From Kuenenia sp039794105 (GTDB taxonomy: Bacteria > Planctomycetota > Brocadiia > Brocadiales > Brocadiaceae), in NCBI RefSeq assembly GCF_039794105.1, contig NZ_JBDIWA010000005.1, positions 70,564-134,563 on the forward strand: a stretch of DNA of 64,000 nucleotides. The letters are read 5' to 3'. The notes under the pieces are model-generated. The model ran no database searches and had not been told where the DNA came from. It saw only the letters and a program-made list of their open reading frames with translations. Made by a program: the position numbers and the translations under genes. This document shows, one piece after another, positions 26,710 through 34,451 of this stretch; within the stretch, counting starts at the first letter, position 1, and every line of letters starts with the position of its first letter.

Positions 26710-26985
26710 TTATAATTCCTCCAACATGCCTTTTTCTGCCAGGACAGTCAGCGTATTTACTATATCGTTGCAAATGTTTGTATCGTCGGGTATGGAAAAC
26801 GTTTCTCTTAATTGACGTTCCATATCCCCGATGGTATGCTCGCCATCGCAAAGTTCCCATATAATCCTTGCCGTAGTATTGAGTACATGAATCGTTTTTT
26901 CATCAACATTACGAAGGACTACTTCTTTGCCAATATCCTGTATTATCACACCTTTCTGTTTCTTCTTTGGTTTTGAAAAATTCAT
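26710..26985 (-). CDS. PqqD-like RiPP recognition element protein
   Basis: 91 residues. Matches the stand-alone PqqD/RRE fold (winged helix-turn-helix): EVVLRNVDEKTIHVLNTTARIIWELCDGEHTIGDMERQL then an FSIPDD turn and a C-terminal helix ending KGMLEEL. In known systems it binds the leader of a precursor peptide (for example YxxP in lasso leaders) and delivers it to a modifying enzyme. It is on the strand opposite to the peptide, kinase and proteases but ends 182 bases from the S26 peptidase gene. Start ATG 26985 has only a weak ribosome binding site. PqqD-like proteins are also used in unrelated systems, so the partner is inferred. Confidence 0.82.
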   Translation of the reverse strand: MNFSKPKKKQKGVIIQDIGKEVVLRNVDEKTIHVLNTTARIIWELCDGEHTIGDMERQLRETFSIPDDTNICNDIVNTLTVLAEKGMLEEL

Positions 26986-27206
26986 TTTTCTGTCTTCACT
27001 TTAATCGGTGCGGTTATAAGAAGTAAAATAATGGCGTTATTTTAATGCAAAACAATAGTTAATTCAAGTGCTTCCAAAAAAGGGAAACAGCGAGGGGGCA
27101 GAGGGGCAATGATCCGGATTCAAACTATGTCCCCCCGCTGGCGGGGCGCGGGGAGTATTCCCGATTTTTTGTAACCCGTCATTTTAGTAGGATGAAAAGA
27201 GAATAT
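26986..27206. other. Upstream region of the PqqD-like gene
   Basis: No gene seen. Contains a G-rich stretch (27086-27106) and CCCCCCGC/GCGGGGCGCGGGGAG around 27130-27155. The promoter of the minus-strand PqqD-like gene should be here but no hexamers stand out. Confidence 0.3.
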
Positions 27207-27291
27207 AGAAGTCAGAGATCAGAAGTCAGAGATCAGAGATCAGAGATCAGAGATCAGAGTTTTTCGCGGACTTCTGACTTCTGACTTCTGA
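27207..27291. repeat. Heptamer array, AGATCAG / AAGTCAG type, with inverted half
   Basis: 27207-27259 is a run of 7-base units (AAGTCAG, AGATCAG). After a 10-base gap, 27269-27291 is a run of CTTCTGA units, the inverse of AAGTCAG-type units, so the whole can fold back. No reading frame. Comparable heptamer arrays are at 40371, 53979 and 59086. Confidence 0.8.
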
Positions 27292-27998
27292 CGAGTGGCC
27301 CATCCTGCATAAATAATAAGCTTTTTTACAAAAAATCGGAAATGCACCTTGGCGTGCTTCATGCAAATACTGCGTATCGCCACAAGTGTATAGGTTTCGA
27401 AAATTGAATTTAAACAAGGGACTGCAATCCCTTGTTCAATGCGCATGCAATGTTTTTATGTTTAGAAAACCTAATTTGTTAGGCTATATAAACTAAAAAC
27501 CTGTGTTTGCAGGCTTCGAAGAGGTGATAATCTCTCTGTTACAGCAAATGAAAACCTCGTGTTTTATTTTGCGCAAATATTGCGTGTGTTTGTTTTGTTA
27601 TATCGGGAGGTTTTTTTGATTCATTTATCACATAGGTGGCAATGTTATTAATAACTGCTTTTGAAAATAAGACTTGTGATATTTTAAAAACAATATTCCG
27701 TTAATGGCACAATAGTTGTTTATCAGTAGACATATTTTTCAGTAGAACTAAGCGATTGCTTTATTACGAGCGTTGCAAAAAAAGGCGTTTTAGAAGGATT
27801 CGATTACAAGAGGATATTATGACACTATTGATCTACTCCGGTTTCCCAAAATGTTAAAGATAAAATGCAGCATTATCAATAGGTCGGAGAGGCCGGTTTT
27901 TTCATAAAGGGGAGTAATGGGAGGCTTAATCAACAGAACCCTCTTTCCGTTTTTATCCGGGAAGTTATTACAATTTTTTAAAGGAGGTGCAGCGAACC
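27292..27998. other. Intergenic region with a structured, terminator-ended element
   Basis: 27490-27617 contains successive small hairpins (CCTGTGTTTGCAGG; GAGG/CTCTC) and then AAAACCTCG pairing with GGGAGGTTTTTTT, a stem with T-tail and a long loop that includes the 15-mer TGCGCAAATATTGCG. It has the look of a leader RNA with an attenuator but matches no riboswitch consensus I know. The ribosome binding site AAGGAGG for the next gene is near 27980-27986. No gene seen. Confidence 0.35.
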
Positions 27999-29426
27999 AT
28001 GCGAAACAAGTTTATGCAGTGTATGTATTTTATCCTTTCATGCTGTGTGTTGTGCATTATGGTAAGTCCTATATTTGGACAAATCTGCAAGTCAACGATG
28101 GCATTGGGGGAGGAGTGGAACGACCATACAGGTTCCCCTCTTGATGCCGATGGTGATGCGTGTTCTGAATGTCACACTGGAACTGAGCTGAATTCAGGAA
28201 GCGCCATATTTTCAATATCTGCCCCCGAAACGTATACTCTGGGGGAAAGCGTTGAGATTACGGTCTCCTTTGAAGGTTCCGATACCGACGCCTTTCCAAA
28301 TCACGGCTTTGATATGACAGCGTTAGATGCGAATAATAATTACATTGGCACTTTCACCGCCGTTGTTGGTGAATCGGCTTCTAAATCAGACCAATACATA
28401 TCACAAACTATTTTAGGAGGCAGTCAGCCCTTATGGCGGGTACTGTGGAATGCGCCCTCTACGACAATAGATGATCCTGTAACTTTTTATGCGGCAGGAG
28501 TACAAGAAAACGGTGATGAAACAACTGAAGGAGACTATGTTTATACCTACACATTTACGATGTCCCAATTGTCGGCAGCTACACCAACCCCAACTCCTAC
28601 CCCAGCAACCGGCGGTGGTGGAGGTGGAGGTGGAGGTGGAGGAGGTGGCGGCGGCGGCGGTAGTGGTGGTGGCAGTACTTCAACTCCGACTCCAACTCCA
28701 ACAGCGATTGTTGCTACTCCAACTGCTACGCCAACAACGGAACCAACACCGGTGACTGTTGCAACTCCCACGCTTCCTGGTGAAACATTGGGTGTACTTG
28801 CCGGATTCGTAACTGACAAAGACACGGGCGAAGGTATCAATGGAGCTGCGGTATCAAGCATTTCGGGTATCTATAAAACGACTACTGATACAACAGGGTA
28901 TTACCAGTTAGAGAATATTTCGGATGGAATTTATACGTTTATTGCTTCTGCGGCAGGATATATTCAGGCGCCGGCTTCAGGCGTGGCGATAGTTGAAGGC
29001 GATACCACTGTCCGTGACTTTACATTGGCGGCAGCAACGGTTGTTACGCCAACACCTCCAGCCTCAAGCCCAACTCCAAACCCAACGGAGACTTCTATCC
29101 CATCGGAGTGTGAAGTTACCTCGATAGTTGTTTCTCCCGAAGAGATAGAGCTGAAAAAGGGGCAAACGGCTGAAGTTACCGTGTATTTGATAACCCCCGA
29201 AGGTTGTCTGCCAATATCAGGCGAGAAGGTTAAAGCAACGGTGAAGAAAAACAAAGATGGCAAAAAGAAGGTATCCGCATCTCCACGTAAAACAATGACA
29301 ATTGCAGGAGAAACCTACGGTGAGGCCGCGTTTAACATTACTGCAAAAAAGAAGAAAGGAACCTCAAAGGTGAAATTTAAGTACAATAATCTAAAAACAA
29401 CGTTGAAAGTAGTGCTTGTGAAATAG
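27999..29426 (+). CDS. Modular surface protein: heme/Reeler domain, poly-Gly, CarboxypepD_reg, Ig-like tail
   Basis: 475 residues from ATG 27999; the GTG at 27987 overlaps the ribosome binding site and is rejected. Signal peptide (about 6-27). Residues about 35-190: HTGSPLDADGDACSECHTGT with one c-type heme motif (CSECH, 55-59) followed by a Reeler/choice-of-anchor beta-sandwich. Residues about 205-225 are almost pure glycine, flanked by TPTP repeats. Residues about 260-345 are a CarboxypepD_reg module (GFVTDKDTGEGINGAAVS... TTGYYQLENISDGIYTF). A second Pro/Thr linker leads to a C-terminal domain (ECEVTSIVVSPEEIELKKG to the end) similar to that of the C25 protease at 22350-25667. Probably an extracellular or outer-surface heme protein; function unknown. 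Confidence 0.82.
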   Translation: MRNKFMQCMYFILSCCVLCIMVSPIFGQICKSTMALGEEWNDHTGSPLDADGDACSECHTGTELNSGSAIFSISAPETYTLGESVEITVSFEGSDTDAFPNHGFDMTALDANNNYIGTFTAVVGESASKSDQYISQTILGGSQPLWRVLWNAPSTTIDDPVTFYAAGVQENGDETTEGDYVYTYTFTMSQLSAATPTPTPTPATGGGGGGGGGGGGGGGGGSGGGSTSTPTPTPTAIVATPTATPTTEPTPVTVATPTLPGETLGVLAGFVTDKDTGEGINGAAVSSISGIYKTTTDTTGYYQLENISDGIYTFIASAAGYIQAPASGVAIVEGDTTVRDFTLAAATVVTPTPPASSPTPNPTETSIPSECEVTSIVVSPEEIELKKGQTAEVTVYLITPEGCLPISGEKVKATVKKNKDGKKKVSASPRKTMTIAGETYGEAAFNITAKKKKGTSKVKFKYNNLKTTLKVVLVK

Positions 29427-29445
29427 GAGAATCTTTGATAACGAG

Positions 29446-29479
29446 GTGTTAACCCCATGCTTCGGCATGGGGTTAACAC
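29446..29479 (+). terminator. Hairpin with TTCG tetraloop after the surface protein gene
   Basis: Perfect 15-bp stem GTGTTAACCCCATGC / GCATGGGGTTAACAC closed by TTCG, 20 bases after the stop. There is no T-run behind it, so it may be a transcript-stabilising hairpin or the terminal hairpin of an IS200/IS605-like relic instead of a standard terminator. Confidence 0.6.
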
Positions 29480-29773
29480 AATAAGAGGCTTTAGCCCTGA
29501 AGTGAACCCAATGCATTTCTGCTACACAGGGGATAATATTAGTGGAACGCTGCAACGTCCCCCTTACGAGACTATGAGGAACAAAAGGTGCTACATCTGG
29601 AGCGGTGATTTCAAAAATAGGTTTAATCGCAAATCAAAATGTGGCCATATCCTCTTTCAAAATAAACTGGCTAAATCCATTGCATTGGTAAAACTTGAGA
29701 AACTATCCGTCTATGGCAGATACAGCAAAAAAATGATTAAGGGCGCTACTCATCGTCTGAAAGGAGGAAGCGG
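29480..29773. other. Unrecognised sequence between hairpin and antitoxin remnant
   Basis: An open frame spans 29457-29783 but its translation is not recognised and it starts inside the preceding hairpin. The phrase GGCTTTAGCCCTGAAGT at 29487-29503 is reminiscent of IS200/IS605 ends. Probably decayed mobile DNA. Confidence 0.3.
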
Positions 29774-30053
29774 GTGGGAGTAATAAGCCTGAGATTAAAA
29801 GGTAAAGATTTGGAGAGGATTGAAGAACTTTCCAGGCAGTAACATAAGGATAAATCAACAATAGCGAGAGAGCGTCTTGAATACGGTTGAGAATTTTTAA
29901 TGGTAAGATATTACAAAGAAGGCAAGCTTTCACTAGAGGGATTAGCCAAAAAACCTGATATTTCAATAAGTGAAGCAATCGATGTATTGAATAGAAACAC
30001 CAATAGAGTACGAGGACTACCTGAAAGGATTTGAGGTCTTTAAAGACAAGTAG
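29774..30053 (+). pseudogene. Broken UPF0175-type antitoxin gene
   Basis: GTG 29774 after AAAGGAGGAAGC begins VGVISLRLKGKDLERIEELS, an antitoxin-like N-terminus. After in-frame stops the sequence continues with YYKEGKLSLEGLAKKPDISI, then in another frame TPIEYEDYLKGFEVFKD. Together these give the whole UPF0175 layout (ribbon strand, LEYG, YKEGKLSL helix-turn, acidic tail) with at least two stops and one frameshift. No partner toxin is seen. Confidence 0.7.
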
Positions 30054-30209
30054 AAACATATTAATAAACCCGGCATTAGCGATTTCTCCCACCCCGAATC
30101 AACACGTTCATTATAATCGCACCAACCATCTGCCTGTATAGTAGTGAATGCAGACAGGGTGTCTAAGAGTTACTAAACGAACTAATTGTTTAATGTACAC
30201 CCTTATATT
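30054..30209. other. Short spacer
   Basis: No gene. AT-rich sequence before the PqiA-like gene, with no clear ribosome binding site at 30210. Confidence 0.3.
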
Positions 30210-30752
30210 ATGCCGCAAAAAAAGTCAATTTATAGTATTAAGCCGTATCGATGGGATATACCCGTGATGGTAGTGATAGCATTGGGATTCCTCATTGCAG
30301 GGCTGAACCTTCCAACACTCAAGCTGACAAAAGTAATTTTCTTCACCAATACGTATTCTATTTGGGATGGTGTGTGGGAATTATGGATGTCGAACCATAT
30401 CGGTCTGGCAGTAATAATCTTCTTTTTTTCCATCATGTTTCCCTGTGTAAAACTTATTGGCCTACTTTTTGTTTGGTTCGTACCATTAGAACCGGAAGGG
30501 AGAAAACGTTTTCTTTATTGGTCAGGTATTTTAGGAAAATGGTCTATGCTTGATGTTTTCATCGTTGCAATACTCGTCATCCTGATCAAGACCAAGGATA
30601 TCGCAGATGCCAACGCGCAGATAGGTATTTACTTTTTTACCTGTGCAATCATGCTTTCTATCGCCGCCACAATGATGATAGAAAAGATGGCAACCTTAAA
30701 TGACTTTTATTTACCCACTCTTAAATCCCCTCCCAAACAGGGATTTTCATAA
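30210..30752 (+). CDS. PqiA-family inner-membrane protein
   Basis: 180 residues from ATG 30210 (an upstream TTG at 30186 is less likely). Four hydrophobic helices (about 20-38, 68-92, 103-128, 138-158) with the family pattern LNLPTLKLTK, SIWDGVWELW, FPCVKLIGL, LGKWSMLDVFIVA; the GKWSMLDVF block is diagnostic for paraquat-inducible protein A domains. PqiA proteins work with MCE-domain proteins in lipid traffic to the outer membrane; no MCE gene is in the window and this is a single-domain form. The last ten codons (about LKSPPKQGFS) are formed by sequence resembling the CCCCTCCCAA palindrome found elsewhere, so the natural C-terminus may have been replaced. Confidence 0.82.
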   Translation: MPQKKSIYSIKPYRWDIPVMVVIALGFLIAGLNLPTLKLTKVIFFTNTYSIWDGVWELWMSNHIGLAVIIFFFSIMFPCVKLIGLLFVWFVPLEPEGRKRFLYWSGILGKWSMLDVFIVAILVILIKTKDIADANAQIGIYFFTCAIMLSIAATMMIEKMATLNDFYLPTLKSPPKQGFS

Positions 30753-30778
30753 TTTCCCTCTTGAGATGATTATGGTAG

Positions 30779-30952
30779 AGTAAAAGTGTATCAGATGACA
30801 AAGAAGTAGATACGCTTATCAGAAAGGCGACCTCGGCAGGGAGGCCGCTTGGTACAGAGCGGTTTATGAAAAAGCTTGAGAAAGAGCGCTTGATCGCAGT
30901 CAGTCTTTTGCCAAAGAAGGCAGATAGGCCAAGCAAAAAGAGGCGAGTGTGA
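30779..30952 (+). pseudogene. C-terminal remnant of a REP-associated (Y1) transposase
   Basis: In-frame from 30779 the translation ends IRKATSAGRPLGTERFMKKL then PKKADRPSKKRRV and a stop. The AGRPLGxxxF...LE...PKKxxRPxK pattern is the C-terminus of Y1/RAYT transposases, the enzymes linked to REP palindromes. The N-terminal catalytic HUH and Tyr parts are absent. Upstream is a stop codon and palindrome debris. Confidence 0.65.
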
Positions 30953-31222
30953 ATGAAATATGGGAAGTGTCCCTAAATAATCCCCAGGCTCAGACCATGC
31001 AGGCGCTTATACGGAATATGAGAAATATTTTCTTCTGTGAGAAATAATTATAGGGCGAAATACACTTTAATCTCTTCTGAAATTTGTTTTTATCAGGAGT
31101 TTCTGCTGTTGTATGTGCTTATAGCAACGTTGGTTGTGGAAATACTTATGCATGCGTGTGTTTTTGGTATGTATTTTGATTATTGTCTGTTGATATTATT
31201 TGGATATAGGTATAGAACCTGT
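30953..31222. other. Leader region of the flagellin gene
   Basis: Contains a single arm of the GGGAAGTGTCCC repeat (30959-30976). I found neither a clear sigma-28 (TAAA-N15-GCCGATAA) nor a sigma-54 promoter. An open frame runs through this region into flagellin but encodes hydrophobic non-flagellin sequence and is not used as start. Confidence 0.35.
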
Positions 31223-33064
31223 ATGGGATTATCTACCAACATGACAAGGGTCGGCGCGAATATTAAGGCATTAAATGCCCTTTCCAGTATCAATGATAAA
31301 ATGGCTATTGCCCATCGAAAGTTGGCTACGGGCAAAAGAATCAACAGCGTAGCCGATGATGCAGCAAGTTGGTCTATTGTTACAAAGCTTATTGTTTGCT
31401 CGAAAGGTCTTGGGCAGGCTTTAAATAATGTAGGTTCGGCAAAACAAATGATATCTGTTGCCGAAGGCCACTTGAACAATGTCCTTGAGATATTGACGCG
31501 CATGAAGACAAAGGCCATTATGGGGGCAGACGACTCCCTTGCCACAGAAGAACGCAACGCCATTGACGCAGAGCTTTTGATGCTTGGCAGGCAGATTGAT
31601 CTGGAAACCGCTCAGGCATCATGGAACTCAACGAGTATTTTCGATGGTAATAGTACAACAGGCGATAGCAATAATTTGTTTAAATTGCAAATCGGCGCCG
31701 GTTCAAACGCTACGGATGATTTGCTGAAGTTTGATATCCTGAATAATTCAAACGTTGCATTGAGTAGCAATAACACTGGTTTTAGTACCTCAAAACTAAG
31801 TTTGACAGCCAGTGCCTCAGGTATTGCTTCAATAGGTGGAATAAACGTAACAAGGAGTTTTGCTGCCGCCGGTTTTACAAACACCCCTGACGGAACCGTA
31901 ACCATAAACGGAGAGACCTTTACCCTGTCAAATTACAACACGGTTCAGGAATTCATGGACGACGTTAATAATGATGGCATAGATTTAACAAAGAGTTTCG
32001 ATAAGGCAGGGTTTAAAACGGTTCCTGATGGAACGTTAACCGTCAATGGAGATACGTTTACCTTGTCAGATTATAGCACCGTACAGGCATTTATGGATGA
32101 TATCAATGCAACTGTCACGGATGCGGAAATCAGCTATAATAGTGGTACAGACACGTTCAGATTTAAAAAGGTTGGAGGGGCGCCAGGCCCGGTTCTGTTA
32201 CAAACAGGCACAAACGGATTTCTTACGGTGGTAAATATACCGCCCGGTGGTCCTTATGGCGGGGCGGGCGTCACAAGTTCTTCAAACGTTGGCCATGACA
32301 CAAATGCCAATATTTCCTATGATAGGAGTACAGATACATTTACTATACAGAAAACCAGTGGCTCAAACCTGATCGTATCAGAAACGGGTGCGCACGGATT
32401 TCTAACAGAGGCAAAGATAACACCGGGTACATATGGCACAAGCGCCACAAGTTCTTCTGCGGTTGGGGGGATTATTACAATTGATCTATCACAAGATTTC
32501 ACCAACGCAGGGTTCCCCAATACCCCTGATGGAACGGTAACCGTAAATGGTGCAACATTTACCCTGTCAAATTATAGCACAGTTCAGGCATTTCTGAATG
32601 CCATCAACAATGATACCAACGCAGATGCCAGCATCTCTTATAACAGCACAAATTCTACATTCTCCATAAAAGGAGAAACCATCGGTAAAGACCTTGTAAT
32701 AGCAGAGACGGGGACAAATGGATTTTTTACCCAAGCCAATATTACAACAGGTACATATAGCGCCACAGGCGTATCATCGTCATCCGTTGCCCGTGATTTT
32801 ATCAATAAAGTAGACACGGCTATTGCTGATGTATCAAAGGCATTAAGTTATATAGGTGTTTCAATCAACAGGTTAACCTATCAGGAAAATAGCCTGATGG
32901 TAAGCAGGATAAGCACGGAAGCCGCACGGAGTCGAATTGAGGATGCAAATATGGCAGAAGAACAACTTGTTAATACAAAGCTCCAAATACTACAAAAAAC
33001 CGCCACTAGCATGGTAGCGCCGTCTAATGTATCAAATCAGTGGGTATTGTCCTTATTTAAATAA
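31223..33064 (+). CDS. Flagellin with repeated variable domain
   Basis: 613 residues from ATG 31223, where the flagellin N-terminus begins (MGLSTNMTRVGANIKALNAL). D0/D1 helices at both ends are well conserved (KLATGKRINSVADDAASWSI; SISEAEGHLN-like AEGHLNNVLEILTRM; C-terminal SRIEDANMAEEQLVNTKLQI). The central part contains about three imperfect repeats of 60-100 residues built on (T/P)DGTVTVNGxTFTLSNYSTV and then SYNSxTDTFxxK, which would decorate the filament surface. No strong ribosome binding site. No other flagellar genes are near, so it is an orphan copy; expression is uncertain. Confidence 0.88.
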   Translation: MGLSTNMTRVGANIKALNALSSINDKMAIAHRKLATGKRINSVADDAASWSIVTKLIVCSKGLGQALNNVGSAKQMISVAEGHLNNVLEILTRMKTKAIMGADDSLATEERNAIDAELLMLGRQIDLETAQASWNSTSIFDGNSTTGDSNNLFKLQIGAGSNATDDLLKFDILNNSNVALSSNNTGFSTSKLSLTASASGIASIGGINVTRSFAAAGFTNTPDGTVTINGETFTLSNYNTVQEFMDDVNNDGIDLTKSFDKAGFKTVPDGTLTVNGDTFTLSDYSTVQAFMDDINATVTDAEISYNSGTDTFRFKKVGGAPGPVLLQTGTNGFLTVVNIPPGGPYGGAGVTSSSNVGHDTNANISYDRSTDTFTIQKTSGSNLIVSETGAHGFLTEAKITPGTYGTSATSSSAVGGIITIDLSQDFTNAGFPNTPDGTVTVNGATFTLSNYSTVQAFLNAINNDTNADASISYNSTNSTFSIKGETIGKDLVIAETGTNGFFTQANITTGTYSATGVSSSSVARDFINKVDTAIADVSKALSYIGVSINRLTYQENSLMVSRISTEAARSRIEDANMAEEQLVNTKLQILQKTATSMVAPSNVSNQWVLSLFK

Positions 33065-33089
33065 ACACCAGTCCTCCCCCCTATAATAA

Positions 33090-33149
33090 TAAAGGGATAC
33101 TTCCTAGATTAATTTTTGAATTTTTGAAATACGGGAAGTGTCCCCCTAT
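33090..33149. repeat. GGGAAGTGTCCC palindrome, copy 1
   Basis: AGGGATACTTCCTAGATTAA and GAAATACGGGAAGTGTCCCC form an imperfect inverted repeat just after flagellin. The same arm and loop sequence occurs at 34373-34421, and related arms occur at 58641-58699 and 30959. Confidence 0.7.
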
Positions 33150-33265
33150 TGATACGAAGATGTCAAAAAACGTTTGGTTAAATGATACGTGAAATCTATC
33201 GTCCGGAAGTAGTGGTCTTACAGGGACATACTCCCTCAGCATTATCTTTTTATAAATTGTTTTGT

Positions 33266-34039
33266 TTATTGTGTAATACGAAATACTCCGTAAGGTTTTT
33301 CCGAAGGTTTTTTCGAAATGTAGCTCATGATAGCATATATAAGTAATAGCGGAAACATTACGTCTAAAGCAGGCGCAACCATTTCCAAATCAATTTTGTG
33401 AATAAACCCTAGTAGATTTGTAAACAAAAGGTCTCTCAGAAAGAAAAAACTATAAAATATTGGCTTAAAATGTTTACTTGCGCCGATATATTTACAGTAT
33501 GCATATACCAAGATCAAATCGGCAAATAGCCTGACGGCGTTATTTGCGATGTTTAGAGCAACAAAAAAAGTACCCGCTTCTGTTTCTTCAGTAAAAAATA
33601 CCTCCAACCACGGTTTCAATAAATACTTAGAGAAGAAATAGAAAAGAAAACCGGTTGCTGCAATATAAAAAATATTTTTGCCCCATAAAACATAATCCCT
33701 GATTCTCATCAAAGAATCTTTCTTTGAGCCTTTTGCATCGCAAAAGCCAAAAGCAATGTCGCCTATTTTGTCTCTGACAGTAACAGAATTCATAAGAAGA
33801 TATGCGGCTAAAAAAAGGATTATAGTTAAAACATCACCACACATGTCCGGCAGGCTGGGTGTGTGGAATTCAAAATGATGGCCATGTCCTCCAAATTGTA
33901 AAACGTTAAAAAGAATAAGTGGTTTAATGATATCTCCTATGATAAATTTTAAATTAATTGCAAGAAATGTAAGGAATATTCCGATTCTGAGCGTTTGCAA
34001 AAAAGCCTTTTCTTTAGCAGCGTAATTTTTAGCAAGCAA
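33266..34039 (-). CDS. Polytopic membrane protein of unknown function
   Basis: 257 residues; TTG 34039 is well supported by AAGGAGG 6 bases upstream. Five or six hydrophobic helices are visible (about 16-34, 68-84, 115-135, 155-175, 190-207, 222-240). Between the first two is a His-rich loop (GGHGHHFEFH), a possible metal site. No family recognised. It is isolated: flagellin is convergent and the heptose genes start 400 bases away on the same strand after a palindrome. Confidence 0.75.
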   Translation of the reverse strand: MLAKNYAAKEKAFLQTLRIGIFLTFLAINLKFIIGDIIKPLILFNVLQFGGHGHHFEFHTPSLPDMCGDVLTIILFLAAYLLMNSVTVRDKIGDIAFGFCDAKGSKKDSLMRIRDYVLWGKNIFYIAATGFLFYFFSKYLLKPWLEVFFTEETEAGTFFVALNIANNAVRLFADLILVYAYCKYIGASKHFKPIFYSFFFLRDLLFTNLLGFIHKIDLEMVAPALDVMFPLLLIYAIMSYISKKPSEKPYGVFRITQ

Positions 34040-34372
34040 TTTTTACCTCCTTCTTCCTTCCAGATATTTTTTTGTTGAAGTTGCAAATTGTTAGTAATAA
34101 CTGCAAAAGTATATAAACAAATTCATCTTCAGTGAATCTTTTAATAATACATAAATATGTTACAATACATAAATAATACAGTATTGTTAAATATTTCTTC
34201 TATACTATTAAAAGTTAAATGTCAACAGTAAAAAAACTGAATGTATAGATCAAATCTTAGTTACGTATTTTATTAGTTGAAAGTGTCGCTAAAAAAGCGG
34301 AAAAACGTATTGGATATGTGAGAAGTGGTGTGTATTTTAATGATTTCAGTGATCGCTAAAATACAGTGGAAT
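34040..34372. other. AT-rich spacer
   Basis: Very AT-rich, including ATACATAAATATG and ATACATAAATAATAC repeats near 34146-34172. No gene seen. Promoter of the minus-strand membrane protein presumably lies near its start. Confidence 0.3.
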
Positions 34373-34421
34373 AGAGGGAAACTTCCCAGATTAATTTTTG
34401 AAATATGGGAAGTTTCCCTCT
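34373..34421. repeat. GGGAAGTTTCCCTCT palindrome, copy 2
   Basis: Perfect 15-bp arms AGAGGGAAACTTCCC / GGGAAGTTTCCCTCT with a 19-base loop, 30 bases downstream of the gmhB stop (minus strand). In that position it could act as the terminator of the heptose operon. Confidence 0.75.
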
Positions 34422-34451
34422 ATTTACTCAAAACCAAAAAAAGATTGTCTT

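Noticed and set aside
28547..28861. Proline-rich minus-strand frame opposite the glycine run
   Set aside because: It is the mirror of the GGN and TPTP repeats of the real gene on the plus strand.
29457..29783. 108-codon frame before the antitoxin remnant
   Set aside because: Starts in a perfect hairpin and matches no family; more likely decayed mobile DNA.
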